DNA of 64,000 nucleotides from Lachnospiraceae bacterium A4. GTDB taxonomy: Bacteria; Bacillota; Clostridia; Lachnospirales; Lachnospiraceae. Below the pieces are notes generated by a model. The model did no database searches. It saw only the letters and a list, made by a program, of their open reading frames with translations, and had not been told where the DNA came from. This document shows positions 1-10,900 of the stretch, piece by piece. A program made the translations under genes and the position numbers. The stretch is taken from positions 194,930 to 258,929 of the forward strand of contig KE159549.1 of NCBI GenBank assembly GCA_000403215.2, given 5' to 3'. Numbering within the stretch: position 1 is the stretch's first letter; each line of letters starts with the position of its first letter.

Positions 1-230
1 AAAAACCTTGTGCTTATACCAGCATTGGCATAGGTATTTTTCTTACGCAAAAAATTTTGCCATTTTGCGCAAGATTTCATTGTTAAGTGCCTAATATATC
101 ACACAACTCTGTCTGGCTCTATATAATCATAATAATACTAACAAAATCTGTGAAACTAAGCCTACAACCCCATATAATTTACCCATTTTTATTTCATAGT
201 AAATAATACAAACCCTCCCTGCCCCGCCTC

Positions 231-1121
231 TCAAGAACTACGCCGAAATTTCGTATTTTGTATACGAAACTGCTTCGGCGTAATATTTTTATATTTGCGG
301 AAAGTCTTTATCATATGGCTGCAATCCGAGAAGCCAGCTGCCTGACTGATGTATGCCATGTCGTAGTCTGTGAAGAGCAGCATATCCTCTGTCTTGGTCA
401 CGCGGATATACTCGATGTACTCCTTGCATGAGCGCCCGTAGAGCTGGCGGAACTGCTTGGCAAAGAAAGAGTAGCTCATGTTGCAGCGCAGCGCAAGCTG
501 CTCGACTTTGAGCGGCTGGTCTGAGTGGGCATCAATGTACTCAGTGATCGTCTCGATTGAGCTGCCAGATGGTGCGGACACCTCGTAGGACGGCACAAAC
601 CCTTTATCGCGCCAGATGCGCAGCATATTGACCAAAATGCAGTTGAGGTAAGAGTACATAATCATATAGTGCCCGTAGTGCATGGACTGCGCCTCGCGCG
701 CACAGCCGGACACAAACTCATGAATCGGAAACCCTGCAAGCTCACGTGATGAAAAGTAGAAGGAGACCGATGGATTTTCCGCCGCCTGCAAAATGGCACT
801 CTTGAGCTGCGGCACGTAGCCAATATTTTCGCGGAAGCGGTTCAAGTCAAATTTAATGACATAGTACAGCAGGCGCTCTTTGCTGCCATGCTCATGATAG
901 ATGGCATGAATACTCTTGGGCGGGAGGGCAGCCATGTCCCCGGGGCGCAGGCAGTATTTATTCTCGTCGCACTCAACGATGGCAGCGCCCTCCTCCATCA
1001 GAATGATTTCCATATAATGATGCCAGTGTGCCCGTATGGGAAAACTGTGCTTTGCGGTGTCAAACAAGATCGCCTCATAGGGAGAATTGAGTAAATCCCC
1101 CGGTTCAAACAGATTGTACAT
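231..1121 (-). CDS. AraC-family transcriptional regulator
   Basis: A 296-residue cytoplasmic DNA-binding regulator. Residues about 15-100 look like the AraC-type cupin sensor (HWHHYMEIILMEEG, then RPGDMAALPP), and residues about 190-290 hold two helix-turn-helix motifs ending in the family signature around FRKYKNITPKQFR. The ATG at 1121 has a GGAGGTG site a few bases upstream, which fixes the start. The family usually senses a sugar or small metabolite and controls a neighbouring uptake or degradation operon. The DHH gene diverging from it is not an obvious target, so the target may lie left of the window. The last codons lie inside a strong hairpin (239-282). Ligand unknown; family assignment is firm. 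Confidence 0.9.
   Translation of the reverse strand: MYNLFEPGDLLNSPYEAILFDTAKHSFPIRAHWHHYMEIILMEEGAAIVECDENKYCLRPGDMAALPPKSIHAIYHEHGSKERLLYYVIKFDLNRFRENIGYVPQLKSAILQAAENPSVSFYFSSRELAGFPIHEFVSGCAREAQSMHYGHYMIMYSYLNCILVNMLRIWRDKGFVPSYEVSAPSGSSIETITEYIDAHSDQPLKVEQLALRCNMSYSFFAKQFRQLYGRSCKEYIEYIRVTKTEDMLLFTDYDMAYISQAAGFSDCSHMIKTFRKYKNITPKQFRIQNTKFRRSS
239..290 (+). terminator. Hairpin plus T-run overlapping the 3' end of the AraC gene
   Basis: A 9-bp outer stem (239-247 with 274-282) and an 8-bp inner stem (249-256 with 262-269) are followed by TATTTTT on the plus strand. It would stop transcripts arriving from the left, antisense to the AraC gene. No plus-strand gene is visible in 1-230, so its user is unknown. 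Confidence 0.35.
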
Positions 1122-1160
1122 AATTCACCTCCAGGCAGATGCCTTTGCATGTTGCAAATC

Positions 1161-1189
1161 ATTATAGCATGGATGTCAGGCGATTTCCA
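1161..1189 (-). promoter_or_regulatory. Promoter of the AraC gene
   Basis: On the minus strand, TGGAAA (-35) and TATAAT (-10) are 17 bp apart, and the -10 carries the extended TGC motif just upstream. A TTTGCA-TGT-TGCAAA palindrome at 1144-1158 sits at the expected transcription start and could be an autoregulatory site (inference). Confidence 0.55.
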
Positions 1190-1299
1190 GTAAATAATAA
1201 TGTTTGAATCACAAAGTTCATGCGCGACAGATACAGAAATTTATGGTAAGATGAAATTATTCAGAAAATGTCTGAAATCTGGAGTGATGGGGGTAAGTT

Positions 1300-2310
1300 A
1301 TGACGAATTTTGAACAGTTATTTGAGGCGGTGAACAGAGAGCATGTGTATATCCAGACACATAATTTTCCAGATCCGGATGCCATAGCCAGCGCATATGG
1401 GTTACAGAGACTGCTTGCGGCGCGCGGGCTTCGCTCGACGATATGTTACAAGGGAAAAATAGACCGTTACAGCACCGGAAAACTGGTTGAGATTATCGGC
1501 ATCGAGCTTCTCAATGTGGACGAGCTCGAGAACGTGCTCAGCGACGAGGACGAAGTGATACTGGTGGATTCCCAGAAGGGAAATTCAAACATTATTGATA
1601 TCACAGGAGATGAGATTATCTGCGTAGATCATCACCCCTGTAATGATATGTTTGAATACCGTTTCAAGGATATCCGCCCGGAGGTCGGGGCATGCGCGAC
1701 GATGATCGCACAGTATTTTTATGAAAATCATGTGCCCGTTGACCAGAAGATTGCGACAGCGCTCACCTACGGCATCCGCATTGATACCAACAATCTTACA
1801 CGCGGGGTCAGCAAGCTGGATATCGAGATGCTCTACCGCATGTTCGATGCGTGTGATTATGGGATTATTTCCATGCTGGAGAACAGTATGCTTTGTTTTG
1901 CCGATCTGGTCGCCTACTCGAAGGCGATATCAAATATAGAGGTTTGTGAGGAAATCAGCTTTGCAGATACAGGGATAGACTGTCCCGTGATTGCGGATAT
2001 TTCGGATTTTATGCTGGCGCTCAAGGAGGTGGCGTTCTCCGTGGTGTACTCGGCAAAGGACGGCGGCATCAAGCTCTCCGTGCGTAGCAAACGTTCGGCG
2101 CTCGATGCCGGCAAGATTATTAGCAGGGCGCTCGAGGGGATTGGAAACGGCGGCGGACATGCCTCGATGGCAGGAGGATTTGTCCCGTTCGAGGGCGGCG
2201 CAGCGGAGAAGGCAGCGCTGGTTGCGGATATCAGAAAGCGGTTTGTTACAGTGATCAGAGAGTGGGGGGAAAAAGACGATGGAGACATTTTGCCACATGC
2301 TGGAAAATAG
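1300..2310 (+). CDS. DHH/DHHA1 phosphoesterase, NrnA-like
   Basis: A 336-residue bimetal phosphoesterase of the NrnA/RecJ-like superfamily. The signature runs in order: HNFPDPDAIAS near residue 23 (DxD metal ligands), VDSQKG near 90, ICVDHHPCND near 108 (the DHH motif), and GNGGGHASMAGGF near 285 (DHHA1 substrate-binding loop). Family members degrade short oligoribonucleotides, pApA from c-di-AMP breakdown, or pAp. Which of these applies cannot be told from sequence. The ATG at 1300 follows a GGGGG stretch. Its end overlaps the next reading frame, which encodes a GGDEF fragment, so the pair is co-transcribed and links two nucleotide-signalling functions. Confidence 0.9.
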   Translation: MTNFEQLFEAVNREHVYIQTHNFPDPDAIASAYGLQRLLAARGLRSTICYKGKIDRYSTGKLVEIIGIELLNVDELENVLSDEDEVILVDSQKGNSNIIDITGDEIICVDHHPCNDMFEYRFKDIRPEVGACATMIAQYFYENHVPVDQKIATALTYGIRIDTNNLTRGVSKLDIEMLYRMFDACDYGIISMLENSMLCFADLVAYSKAISNIEVCEEISFADTGIDCPVIADISDFMLALKEVAFSVVYSAKDGGIKLSVRSKRSALDAGKIISRALEGIGNGGGHASMAGGFVPFEGGAAEKAALVADIRKRFVTVIREWGEKDDGDILPHAGK

Positions 2311-2683
2311 GGAGATGAAAACAGACTACCTGACGGGACTCTGCGACAGACGGGGGCTTGGGGAGATCTGGCAGTCGCTGGCAGAGGATATGATGGTGCA
2401 CTGTCTTTATATTGATGTCGATAATTTCAAGCTGGTCAACGACATATACGGTCATGCAAAAGGGGACGCGCTGCTTGTTTTTATCAGCGTGCTCTTAAAT
2501 GAAACCTTTCACGGGCAGCTTGTAGTTCGTATGGGCGGTGATGAGTTTGTCGTATTTTGTGATGGGCAGATAGCGCGCGGGGCTGCATGTCATCTTAGAG
2601 CAGGCAGATGTGGCGATGTATCAGGTGAAAAAATCCGGGAAGGGGCATTTCGTGGTTTACGAGGAGATCCGCGTGCAGATTGA
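2279..2683 (+). CDS. GGDEF-domain fragment (5' part of a broken GGDEF-EAL-LamG gene)
   Basis: Frame of 134 residues. DYLTGLCDRRGL and YIDVDNFKLVND are the start of a diguanylate cyclase domain, and VRMGGDEFVVF carries an intact GGDEF loop near residue 87. About 15 residues after that loop the protein leaves the family: the expected C-terminal ADVAMYQVKKSGK segment is encoded immediately downstream in another frame. GGDEF domains normally have roughly 60-70 residues between these points; here there are about 25. I infer a deletion of about 40 codons that also shifted the frame. The fragment overlaps the preceding DHH gene by 32 bp. Cyclase activity is unlikely because the domain is incomplete. 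Confidence 0.6.
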   Translation: METFCHMLENREMKTDYLTGLCDRRGLGEIWQSLAEDMMVHCLYIDVDNFKLVNDIYGHAKGDALLVFISVLLNETFHGQLVVRMGGDEFVVFCDGQIARGAACHLRAGRCGDVSGEKIREGAFRGLRGDPRAD

Positions 2684-4115
2684 GGAGGAGAAGCGCATCA
2701 AAGAGCGGGCATTCCGCGGAGAGATTTGGCATGAGCTCCGGCTTCTCTACCGTCCGGTGGTCTATATCCAGACGTCGGACATCTATGCGGTGGAGACCGT
2801 ATTACAGTGGGATTTTCCGGAGAAAGGCGTTTTTTCGGAGGAGAAGTTTATGCCAGTGCTGAAACAGTACAGCATAGATATCCAGCTTGGGCGGTATGTG
2901 CTCGAGACGGTCTGTGCGCAGAAGCAGCGGTGGCGGAATACGGAGTTTGACAAAATCGAGTTTTATGTGCGCCTCACAAGCAGGTTTTTGCTGCAAAAAG
3001 ACAGTATTGCGGTGATTGCGGACTGTATGGAGAAATATCATGTCGGGTATGGTGAGCTTCAGCTCTGCATCGAGGAGAATGATTTTGGGGAAAAGGGCGA
3101 GAAGCTGTATGCGGCCGCACAGAAGCTGCTGGACATGGGCTTTAAGGTGGCAATCAACAATTTTGCCTCCTCGTCGCTCTATGTGTTGCAGCGGCTGCCC
3201 TCCCAGTTGTTAAAGCTCGATGCCAAGCTGCTCGCCAAGACGCAATATAATAAGAAGAGTGTCTATATCCTGCGCAATGTGATTAGCCTTGGCAGAGATT
3301 TGGAGTGCGGCATTGTGGCGCAGGGCATCGAGAATACAGCGCAGGTCAAAATGCTTGCCAGCTACGGCGCACAGTTTGGCGTGGGCGATTTTTACGGAAT
3401 GCCTTGCGATGAGAGCACTTTTTTTGAGCGCTACCGCGACAGGCTCTTTCTGACGCATAACCTCCGCCCGACGTGTTTTCAGTTTGCACGGCAGCTAACG
3501 GATGAAAAAGGAGAGTACACAGGCGTTTTCACCGGCGAAGAAATGGCTTATACAACAGGCGTGTATGAGGGGCAGAGCGCGCTGTGCTTTCCGGGCGGCA
3601 AGGTGGGAGAAAATTGTGTCCGCCTGCCCCGGGAGGTCATGTACAGCGACAGTTATTCCATCTGCTTCTGGGTGAAGCCAGACAGGGCGCAGCCGTGGTC
3701 AAGCATCGTCTATATTACATATATGGACGGCTTTATGAGCCTGATGCCAAACAGCGGGCATGGCGATTTGTTTTTCCGCATCAAGGACGACAGAGAGCCG
3801 GACGAATGGCACGATCTTATTTGCAGGCCGGCAGTTCCCGGGCAGTGGTCGTATATCTGTGCAACCTTTGACGTGGTAACGCATATCGGGAAACTGTACT
3901 TTAACGGACTGATGGTAGGAAGTATGGAAAATATGCCAGACCTCAAGGTTGCAGACCAGATTTTGCTCGGCGGCGACGAATACCAAGATTCCTTTGCAGG
4001 GAGGCTCGCAGGGCTTGAGATTTATCATTACGCGGTTTCGGCGGAGGTAATCGAAGAAAAGTTCAAAGCGTATCAGCAGATGCCCTCCTACGAAGGACCA
4101 GACGGCAGAAAATGA
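2610..4115 (+). CDS. Degenerate EAL domain with C-terminal LamG-like domain (3' part of the broken gene)
   Basis: Frame of 501 residues opening at a GTG, with no convincing ribosome site, consistent with being the tail of the gene begun at 2279. Residues 1-15 finish the GGDEF fold (AMYQVKKSGKGH). Residues about 30-270 are an EAL domain whose key positions are changed: the EAL motif reads ETV, the DDFG metal motif reads NNFA, and the catalytic-region VAEGVE reads VAQGIE. Phosphodiesterase activity is therefore unlikely; such domains often act as binding modules. Residues about 330-490 resemble a concanavalin/LamG jelly roll (YSICFWVKP, GQWSYICATFD, KLYFNGLMVG, AGLEIYHYAVS), which is unusual for a protein with no signal peptide. 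It could still be translated as a separate polypeptide. Confidence 0.65.
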   Translation: MAMYQVKKSGKGHFVVYEEIRVQIEEEKRIKERAFRGEIWHELRLLYRPVVYIQTSDIYAVETVLQWDFPEKGVFSEEKFMPVLKQYSIDIQLGRYVLETVCAQKQRWRNTEFDKIEFYVRLTSRFLLQKDSIAVIADCMEKYHVGYGELQLCIEENDFGEKGEKLYAAAQKLLDMGFKVAINNFASSSLYVLQRLPSQLLKLDAKLLAKTQYNKKSVYILRNVISLGRDLECGIVAQGIENTAQVKMLASYGAQFGVGDFYGMPCDESTFFERYRDRLFLTHNLRPTCFQFARQLTDEKGEYTGVFTGEEMAYTTGVYEGQSALCFPGGKVGENCVRLPREVMYSDSYSICFWVKPDRAQPWSSIVYITYMDGFMSLMPNSGHGDLFFRIKDDREPDEWHDLICRPAVPGQWSYICATFDVVTHIGKLYFNGLMVGSMENMPDLKVADQILLGGDEYQDSFAGRLAGLEIYHYAVSAEVIEEKFKAYQQMPSYEGPDGRK

Positions 4116-4160
4116 CACATAATGAATAGATAATATTAGATAATATTTCCAGAAAACATC

Positions 4161-4189
4161 TTGACAACCCCAAAATAGTAGTGTATACT
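4161..4189 (+). promoter_or_regulatory. Promoter of tRNA-Phe/tRNA-Gly pair
   Basis: TTGACA and TATACT are separated by exactly 17 bp and lie about 15 bp before the mature tRNA-Phe. This is near the sigma-70/sigma-A optimum, as expected for stable RNA genes. Confidence 0.85.
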
Positions 4190-4204
4190 AGAACACGGTT
4201 AAGC

Positions 4205-4277
<73 letters not shown>

Positions 4278-4281
4278 CTGC

Positions 4282-4352
4282 GCGGGTGTAGTTCAATGGT
4301 AGAACACCAGCCTTCCAAGCTGGATACGTGGGTTCGATTCCCATCACCCGCT
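4282..4352 (+). tRNA. tRNA-Gly (TCC)
   Basis: Cloverleaf of 71 nt. Acceptor GCGGGTG pairs with CACCCGC, the anticodon stem CCAGC/GCTGG encloses loop CTTCCAA with anticodon TCC, and the T-arm is GTGGGTTCGATTCCCAT. CCA is not encoded. Confidence 0.97.
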
Positions 4353-4424
4353 TTACATGAGCAGTTTGCAACCGTAGCCATATAGACAGAGATTTGAAAA
4401 AAATAAAAAAGTTTTAAAAAGTGG

Positions 4425-4453
4425 TTGACAAACAGAACAAGATCATGTATACT
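4425..4453 (+). promoter_or_regulatory. Promoter of the second tRNA-Gly
   Basis: TTGACA and TATACT, 17 bp apart, with TG directly before the -10. The same hexamers and spacing serve the first tRNA pair. Confidence 0.85.
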
Positions 4454-4483
4454 TTATTAAGTCTGATACAGATAAATAAATAT

Positions 4484-4556
4484 GCGATAGTGGCGTAGTT
4501 GGTAACGCGCGACCTTGCCAAGGTCGAGACCGCGGGTTCGAGCCCCGTCTATCGCT
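4484..4556 (+). tRNA. tRNA-Gly (GCC)
   Basis: Cloverleaf of 73 nt. Acceptor GCGATAG pairs with CTATCGC, the anticodon stem CGACC/GGTCG encloses loop TTGCCAA with anticodon GCC, and the T-arm has GGGTTCGAGCCCC. It is transcribed separately from the first two tRNAs and is followed by T-runs and a terminator hairpin. Confidence 0.97.
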
Positions 4557-4569
4557 TTTTTATTTTTAG

Positions 4570-4606
4570 CCTGCAAACCTTCGATTTATGAGGTTTGCAG
4601 GTTTTT
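4570..4606 (+). terminator. Intrinsic terminator after tRNA-Gly (GCC)
   Basis: An 11-bp stem CCTGCAAACCT/AGGTTTGCAGG with a 10-nt loop is followed by TTTTT. It closes the tRNA unit. Confidence 0.85.
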
Positions 4607-4983
4607 GCTTTTCTGACAGGGAACCAATTTTTGGCTGCCTGTTCTCTGAAAATTATGATGGAAAAAATAAATCCGAGTAAACTTAAATCAAAATTTTTAT
4701 CTGGCAGCATTTGCGGAAGATCAGATGGCATACAAAAATACCCTTCAAAAACTGTGCAAAATCCACAATAAATTCCAAATTTTAACAGATATGACAATAA
4801 AAATTAAAAAAATGTAAAATTCTTTAGTGAAATGAAATTGTTCATTCACTTAAAAAGGGTTATCAAAATGGCTAAATATTGAGATAATGTAACTCGTAAG
4901 ACCAGCCTTATTTATTTGCGCTGGTTTGTACTGTTAACGGGCATGACTGATGCATGCTCATTCATTATCAAAGAAGGGAGACT
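4607..4983. other. AT-rich intergenic region before the giant protein gene
   Basis: About 380 bp without a credible gene. It holds a possible promoter (4860-4888) and the GGGAG ribosome site at 4976-4980. No riboswitch fold or repeat was recognised. Confidence 0.5.
4860..4888 (+). promoter_or_regulatory. Possible promoter of the giant protein gene
   Basis: TTATCA and GATAAT are 17 bp apart, about 95 bp before the start codon. Both hexamers deviate from consensus, so this is tentative. Confidence 0.35.
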
Positions 4984-7900
4984 ATGGAAATGTTTAAACG
5001 AAAATTGTTTAAACGGGCTCTGCCAATCATTCTGAGCGTGGCGATGGTCTTTGAGACCATGCCGGCGACGGCGCTGGCAGCAGAGAGTCAGACAGTGGAA
5101 AGTACCGCGTCAGATGAGACTGCCGTGCCGGATGACGCGCAGGACAGCGTGCAGAATGCAGAGCCTGCGGACTCAGCGGACAGCGCGGAGAAGTCTGGCA
5201 CAGAAAGCGGGGATACACCGCAGGAAACTGGCGGATCGGCGCAGGCGGAGACGGACACAGCACAAAAGGAGGAGAGCACTGGTTCAGATACGGAATCGGC
5301 GCCGCAGAATGCAGATCCAGCGGAATCCGGTACTGCAAAATCCGAAACAGAAGAATCCGAAACAGCGGAATCCGAAACTGCAAAATCTGAAACAGTGGAA
5401 TCCGAATCCGCAAAGTCCGAGACTGCGGAATCCGAGACGACAGAGGCAGAAGCAGGGATTGAAGCTGCCGCTGACGGCGAGACCCCGTCCCAGACAGAAG
5501 CGGAGACGCTCGTTACAAGAATTGTTGCAGAAGATACTGATTTTGATAAACCGATAAATATTAAAGACAGTACTGGCGAAAAAGTTGAATATACTTTTAC
5601 GCGCAGGCTCAGTGAAGCGGGGCTGGACTTTTTTACAACCTATCGGGAAAAAAGCGGATGCGGAAAATTTCAGGAAGAAATCGCTGGAAAAATTTATGTG
5701 GAAGTTGACGGCGAGCGGATCGATGGGCTTCATGACAGACTGACATACAAGTGGATTAGAAAAGCCGCAGCAGAAGGGGAGACAGACCAGACTTTGACGG
5801 ATGCAGTCCCCACAGATGCAGGCAGATATGAGCTGGTAATCTCGATGGACACCGACGGCGTTGACGGACTCTGCAAGAAGCCGGAAAAGGATCTGGTGGT
5901 CTCATTAGAGATCGAGAAGGCAGAGATTGAGCTGTCTTTTTCCAGTTATGTAAATCCTGTAGAAACAGCGCAGGATTTGATCGATTGGATCAATGAGAAG
6001 TATATCATCCAGTATAAAGGAGATTATACATATCATGTCAGCAGGGAAATCCTGGCTGTCGAGAACGGTGTGCTGCCCATCCATCTGTTTGTGATGGATG
6101 AGAGCGGCAAGCGCCAGCCGATGAAGGCGACAGACCTGTTTGAGAGGGCAAAGGATTATGTGCTGACAATTGACGAAATTGCACTCACAGAGCAGGCAGG
6201 CAAAAATTATACCCTGTCCGTGAAGGAGGTTTATCCGGTCGAAGTGGGCGGACTCCAGGATACAGAAGTCCGCTTTGAGCTGAAAGATCCGGGCAGAGAG
6301 CTGATCGAAGAATACGCCTCGGAGAAAGAATGGAAAATCGAGGATGTGACCAAGGATCTCTTCACAGAGCCTGTGAAAGAAGGGGATACCGTCACAAAGC
6401 TCGGCGGTGCACCAGCCGTATATATAAAGGGTGAGGACGGAAAGTATAATACTGTCCTTGAAGGCGCAGTGCCGGAGGCGAAGTGGTATACACGGATTCA
6501 GCCAGATGGAGGCTATAAGATTGACAAAGAGTTAGGCGAAATAGAAGATGATGATTTTGTCTACAAGCCAATGGCATCAAATCCCAAGGACGCCGGAGAG
6601 TATTTTATCATATGGAGTTATGCCGGAGACAACAATGCATATGACGGCGATCACAGTGCTCCGATTAAATTTACGATTGATCCGGTGCCGGTTGTCATCA
6701 AAACCAGCGGGGAGAGCGTGGCGGCAGCAAACTTCCGTGACGGTATGTCTTATGAGGATATTCAAAGCGCACTCGCATCCGTTTCCTACGGTGTTTATCC
6801 AAAGGTAAAAAATGAGACAACAGGCGCTATTGAAACAAGTGATAAGGCGCTGGACATCGCGCCGGATTTCTTTGGAACATCCTATGGGATGTCCAATACA
6901 GACAGGACACAGTATTTTGTGCCTGAGTTTGAGCTTCAGCGCCGTGTGAAAAGAATCACAGAGAAAGGCGGCTTGACAGTGGACATTGGCTCGCTTGATT
7001 CTGATGACCCTCATGAACCTCGTGCCGTAGACTGGAATACAGTACCTAGAAATGAAGACCTTCGTATTGTGATGGACGACGGCTTTGATGAAATTTCTGA
7101 CGACGAACTACCAATAGAGTATAAATATGGTCAGTCACGGGATAAGATTGAGTCTATAGAGTTCGAGTTCAGAGTTTACTTTACAGGAAACAAAGTCGTT
7201 TATAAAAACGGCGGAGCAATGATTACTGGTGTGCCAGTAACAGACGTGACAACCAGCGCGGCAAACAAAAATTACCTCGCAGATGTCACCAAAGAGACCC
7301 TTGAACAGACTGCGGTCGCTGTACCTGTCGAAAAGATGAAGACAGAGACGGTACAGCTTGTCACAGATGGCATCGTGGATGCATTTATCGCGGACAACAA
7401 GGAAATGCTCGATCCACAGATTCCAGATAACAGCACGCCAGAGGCTGCACATGCGCTCCATCCGGGTACACTGGAACAGCCTGCTGTAAAAATCTTTGAC
7501 AAAAATGCACTCTTCAAAGACCGCGCATCTTACAAGAAAGCAAAAGTTCACAAGCTGAATGAAAAGGGTGAACTTGACGCGGCATTGCCCATTGAACCTA
7601 CAGATGATACGCTGGAATACAGGTGGAGTTTTACGACACTGAAAAATTATGAGGCGTATCTCGAGAAATGGGACGAAGAGCAGAGAGAGTACGCAGATTT
7701 TAACGAGTTTTATATTAAAAATGACTTGGGAATGACAAATGTTGATGACGGCTCACTGGATGCTTTCAAAGGGGCAGGTCTGTACCGTCTGACAGTCACT
7801 TACAAAGACCCAAAGAACGAGTACCGTGCTGAGGCGGCGGAGATCTTCTTCAAGGTAGAGCGTCAGGAGATCGTCATTGTGCCATCCCAGCAGTATGTGA

Positions 7901-10900
7901 GAGTCGGAGATAAGATTTCAGATTGGAAGGAGAATACAGAACAGAAAAATGAAATCAACAAAGATTTCACAATCTATAAACTCCCGCACAACAGCATGGA
8001 GGCATTCAGCCAGCTTACAGATGAGGCAAAGAAAGGCTATGTGCTGCCAACAGCAGAAGAGATCGCAGCATATGAGCAGAAGGAAGGCAGAAAGCCCGAT
8101 TTAACACTGGACGGCGTGGCTTGGGATCTGCTGAGGAAAGAGAAGAATCCTGAGACCGGTGAAGATCTGGACCCGGCAAAATGGATTAACGCATATACCC
8201 CATATGGAAACTTTGGTACGAATCTTGCCTACGGCGCGGTAGTCCACTGGGAAGGTGAAGATAATGGACCGAAGTTTATTGCCGGTGATGACTTCAATAA
8301 CTATACGACTCTTGATGTAAAGACATACAGGGCGACAGGCGAGTGGAAGCACCATGAATCAGTAAGTGCAGTAAACTTCTATGACCAGCAGATTTTTGTC
8401 GAAGTGGATACAGACAAGATCCGTGCGCTTGGCCATGAGTACAATGGAGAAGCGGTGGACTTAAAGAAAGTGTCTGAGGCGCTGGTATTCTACACCGACG
8501 AGGCGCTGACAGAGAGCAGCAGGCTTCCGGCGGAGCAGGCAGCAGGCATTGTAAATACGACGGACACCTATAACCCCAAGAAAATCAATATCTACTGGGA
8601 GAAGATCGGTGCGGGTGATGAGGTAATCGCGACATATGCCAATAGCAATGCAGTATTTGGCGGTACCTACAGGCTTGTACTGCGCTTTGAGGGCGGCGAA
8701 CTGTCCGCAGTAGAAGACAAGCCGGAGAGCGCGCAGGAGGATGCGCCAGTACAGACATATGCACCGTTAAATGGCGATGGCTGGCTCGAAAATGCCTCCG
8801 TCTTTACCGTTACACCGCGCGAGATTACCATCACGCCAAAGACAATGAAGGCAGAGACCCTCTTTGCAGGTGACACGGCAGAGAATCTTCTGACGGAAGG
8901 AATGGATGTCCAGAACCTTGTCGAGAAGGATAAGAAGTTTTTCGAGTACGCCGAAATCGCAGCCGGAAATTTCGATACTTGTTTTGGTGGAAAAAATGAG
9001 GACGGCACCGACCGTGAGAGTTTCCGCTATAAATACAATATCGACAAAAATGGAGGCTATCCTGCATTTAATGGAAAAGCAGACTATATTATTCAGGCAG
9101 ATGGAAGGGATATAGAATCCCCGGAAAAGGTATATCTGAGAACCAACAGTACCTATACTGTCAAACTCCAAAATGAGCTGGCATCGCCATTAGCAGAAAG
9201 CTATAAGGTTCAGTACGGTACAGCAGCAGTGCAGATTACCCAGCGGGGAAGCGCTGACATTGGTGAGATTGATGATAAGCTTTCCGCTAAGGGCATCAGC
9301 TATGAACTGAATGACAGCATCTATACAATCAGACCGCGTGGCGCTGTTCAGTTCTACTATGAAGATTCAGAATCTTCCTTGGAAGTCTTTAACAGGGATG
9401 ACGAGACCGAAGTATTAAAGAACACAAATGTATTAGGCTTTAGAATTTATGCACCCAAAGAGTTTCACAATACAGGATTGCAGGAGAATTTTGTTTACAA
9501 AAATGCAGTCTGGAACGCGGGCGGATATTTCTATGGCAGTACAGAGTGGCAGGAATCAGAGGATGATTATTACATTGATGTCGTGTTCCCGCTGGCAAAA
9601 GAGGATACAGAGCGTTCTTTCAGCATTACATGGGAAGAGGGCTACACAGAGACTTTTGCTCTCGCAGATCTTGTGCTCGAGGAGGATCTCCGCAAAGCAG
9701 TTGCGCCCAAATCCATCGCATTTAACGGCGTGGCGGGCAAGATGGCAGTGGGTGAGACACAGCAGCTTGATCTCAAGATCACCAAGGCGCAGTTAGGCGA
9801 TGTCATCAATATCAGATACCGTTTAAAGGGCGGGGAGACAAAGAACGAATTTATCAGCATCGACCCGGAGACTGGTATTGTGACCGCACTCAAGGCGGGC
9901 AAGACAGCAAATGTCGTGGAGGCATATCCTGTCTATAAGGATGCGAAAGGAAACTTTGTGCCCGTACTGGATAAGAAGGGCAAAGAGGCAAAAGCTGCCT
10001 CGGCGAAAATTACCGTCACAGAAGTGACAGCCTCCGCAGTGAAAAAGATCACAGCGCAGGACGATACGGCAAAGATTTATTTTACAGTGCCAGAGGACGG
10101 ATACCGCAGAGAGATCTATGTGGTGGATGTCACAAAGGGCACAGCGTATGCAGACAGAAAGAAATGGAAACCAGCAGACTTTAATGAGGCGATTGCCGGT
10201 ATCCAAAATGGCAAGTGGAAAGCCGCTGGATTTGCTAAAGTACAGTATTCCACTGCAAAAAATGAAAAGCTGGATAAGCTTGAACAGGACAAAGTATACG
10301 ACAAGAAACTAAAAGCACATATCGTCACAGTGTATGGGCTGGAAGCAGGACATGAGTACACCGTGTATGTCAGAAATGTCAGTGCGGCAAGAGCGCTCGA
10401 TGATGGCTCAGTGGTAGCGCTCTCGGCAAACGGCAGCGTTAAGAGCTTTAAGATGACAAAGCCCATGGCTAAGAAGCTGGAGCTTGGCTTTACGGTAAAG
10501 ACTGATGAGAACGACAAGAAGAACACCGTGACCCATCCTGTAAATCCAGATGGCACCGTTGATATGAGCCGTTACACAGTAGAGCTTTCTGCCAAGAAAG
10601 CACAGCTGAATGTATATGGACTGTTCTCAGACAAGGCAGGCGGCAATGACTCGGCAGAGGATCAAGACAGACGGAGATATTCGCTGATTCCAACAGTGAA
10701 GGAAGAGAAGGCGGCACTGAAAAATTACCAGCTTCCCAAACTTGCGTTTGCTGTGTATGATGAATGGGTAGATGAGCCGTTTAAGAGCGGGCAGACACCG
10801 TCAAAGTACGCGGCAGTCAGCAATAAAGGACTGGTTACCTTAAAGGGCGTAGACCTGAATGGTATAAAGACCGTTTATATTTATGTGAGAGACAATTTAC

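Noticed and set aside
1-230. A possible gene or riboswitch at the left edge
   Set aside because: Only short A/T-rich inverted repeats are visible; no frame, no conserved RNA motif.
4549-4797. An 82-residue minus-strand frame after the tRNA-Gly
   Set aside because: It overlaps the tRNA and terminator, has no ribosome site, and its composition is that of AT-rich spacer.
5051-5557. Frames of 168 (forward) and 128 (reverse) residues near the start of the giant gene
   Set aside because: They arise from the repetitive SETAE coding tract and contain only low-complexity arginine or isoleucine patterns.
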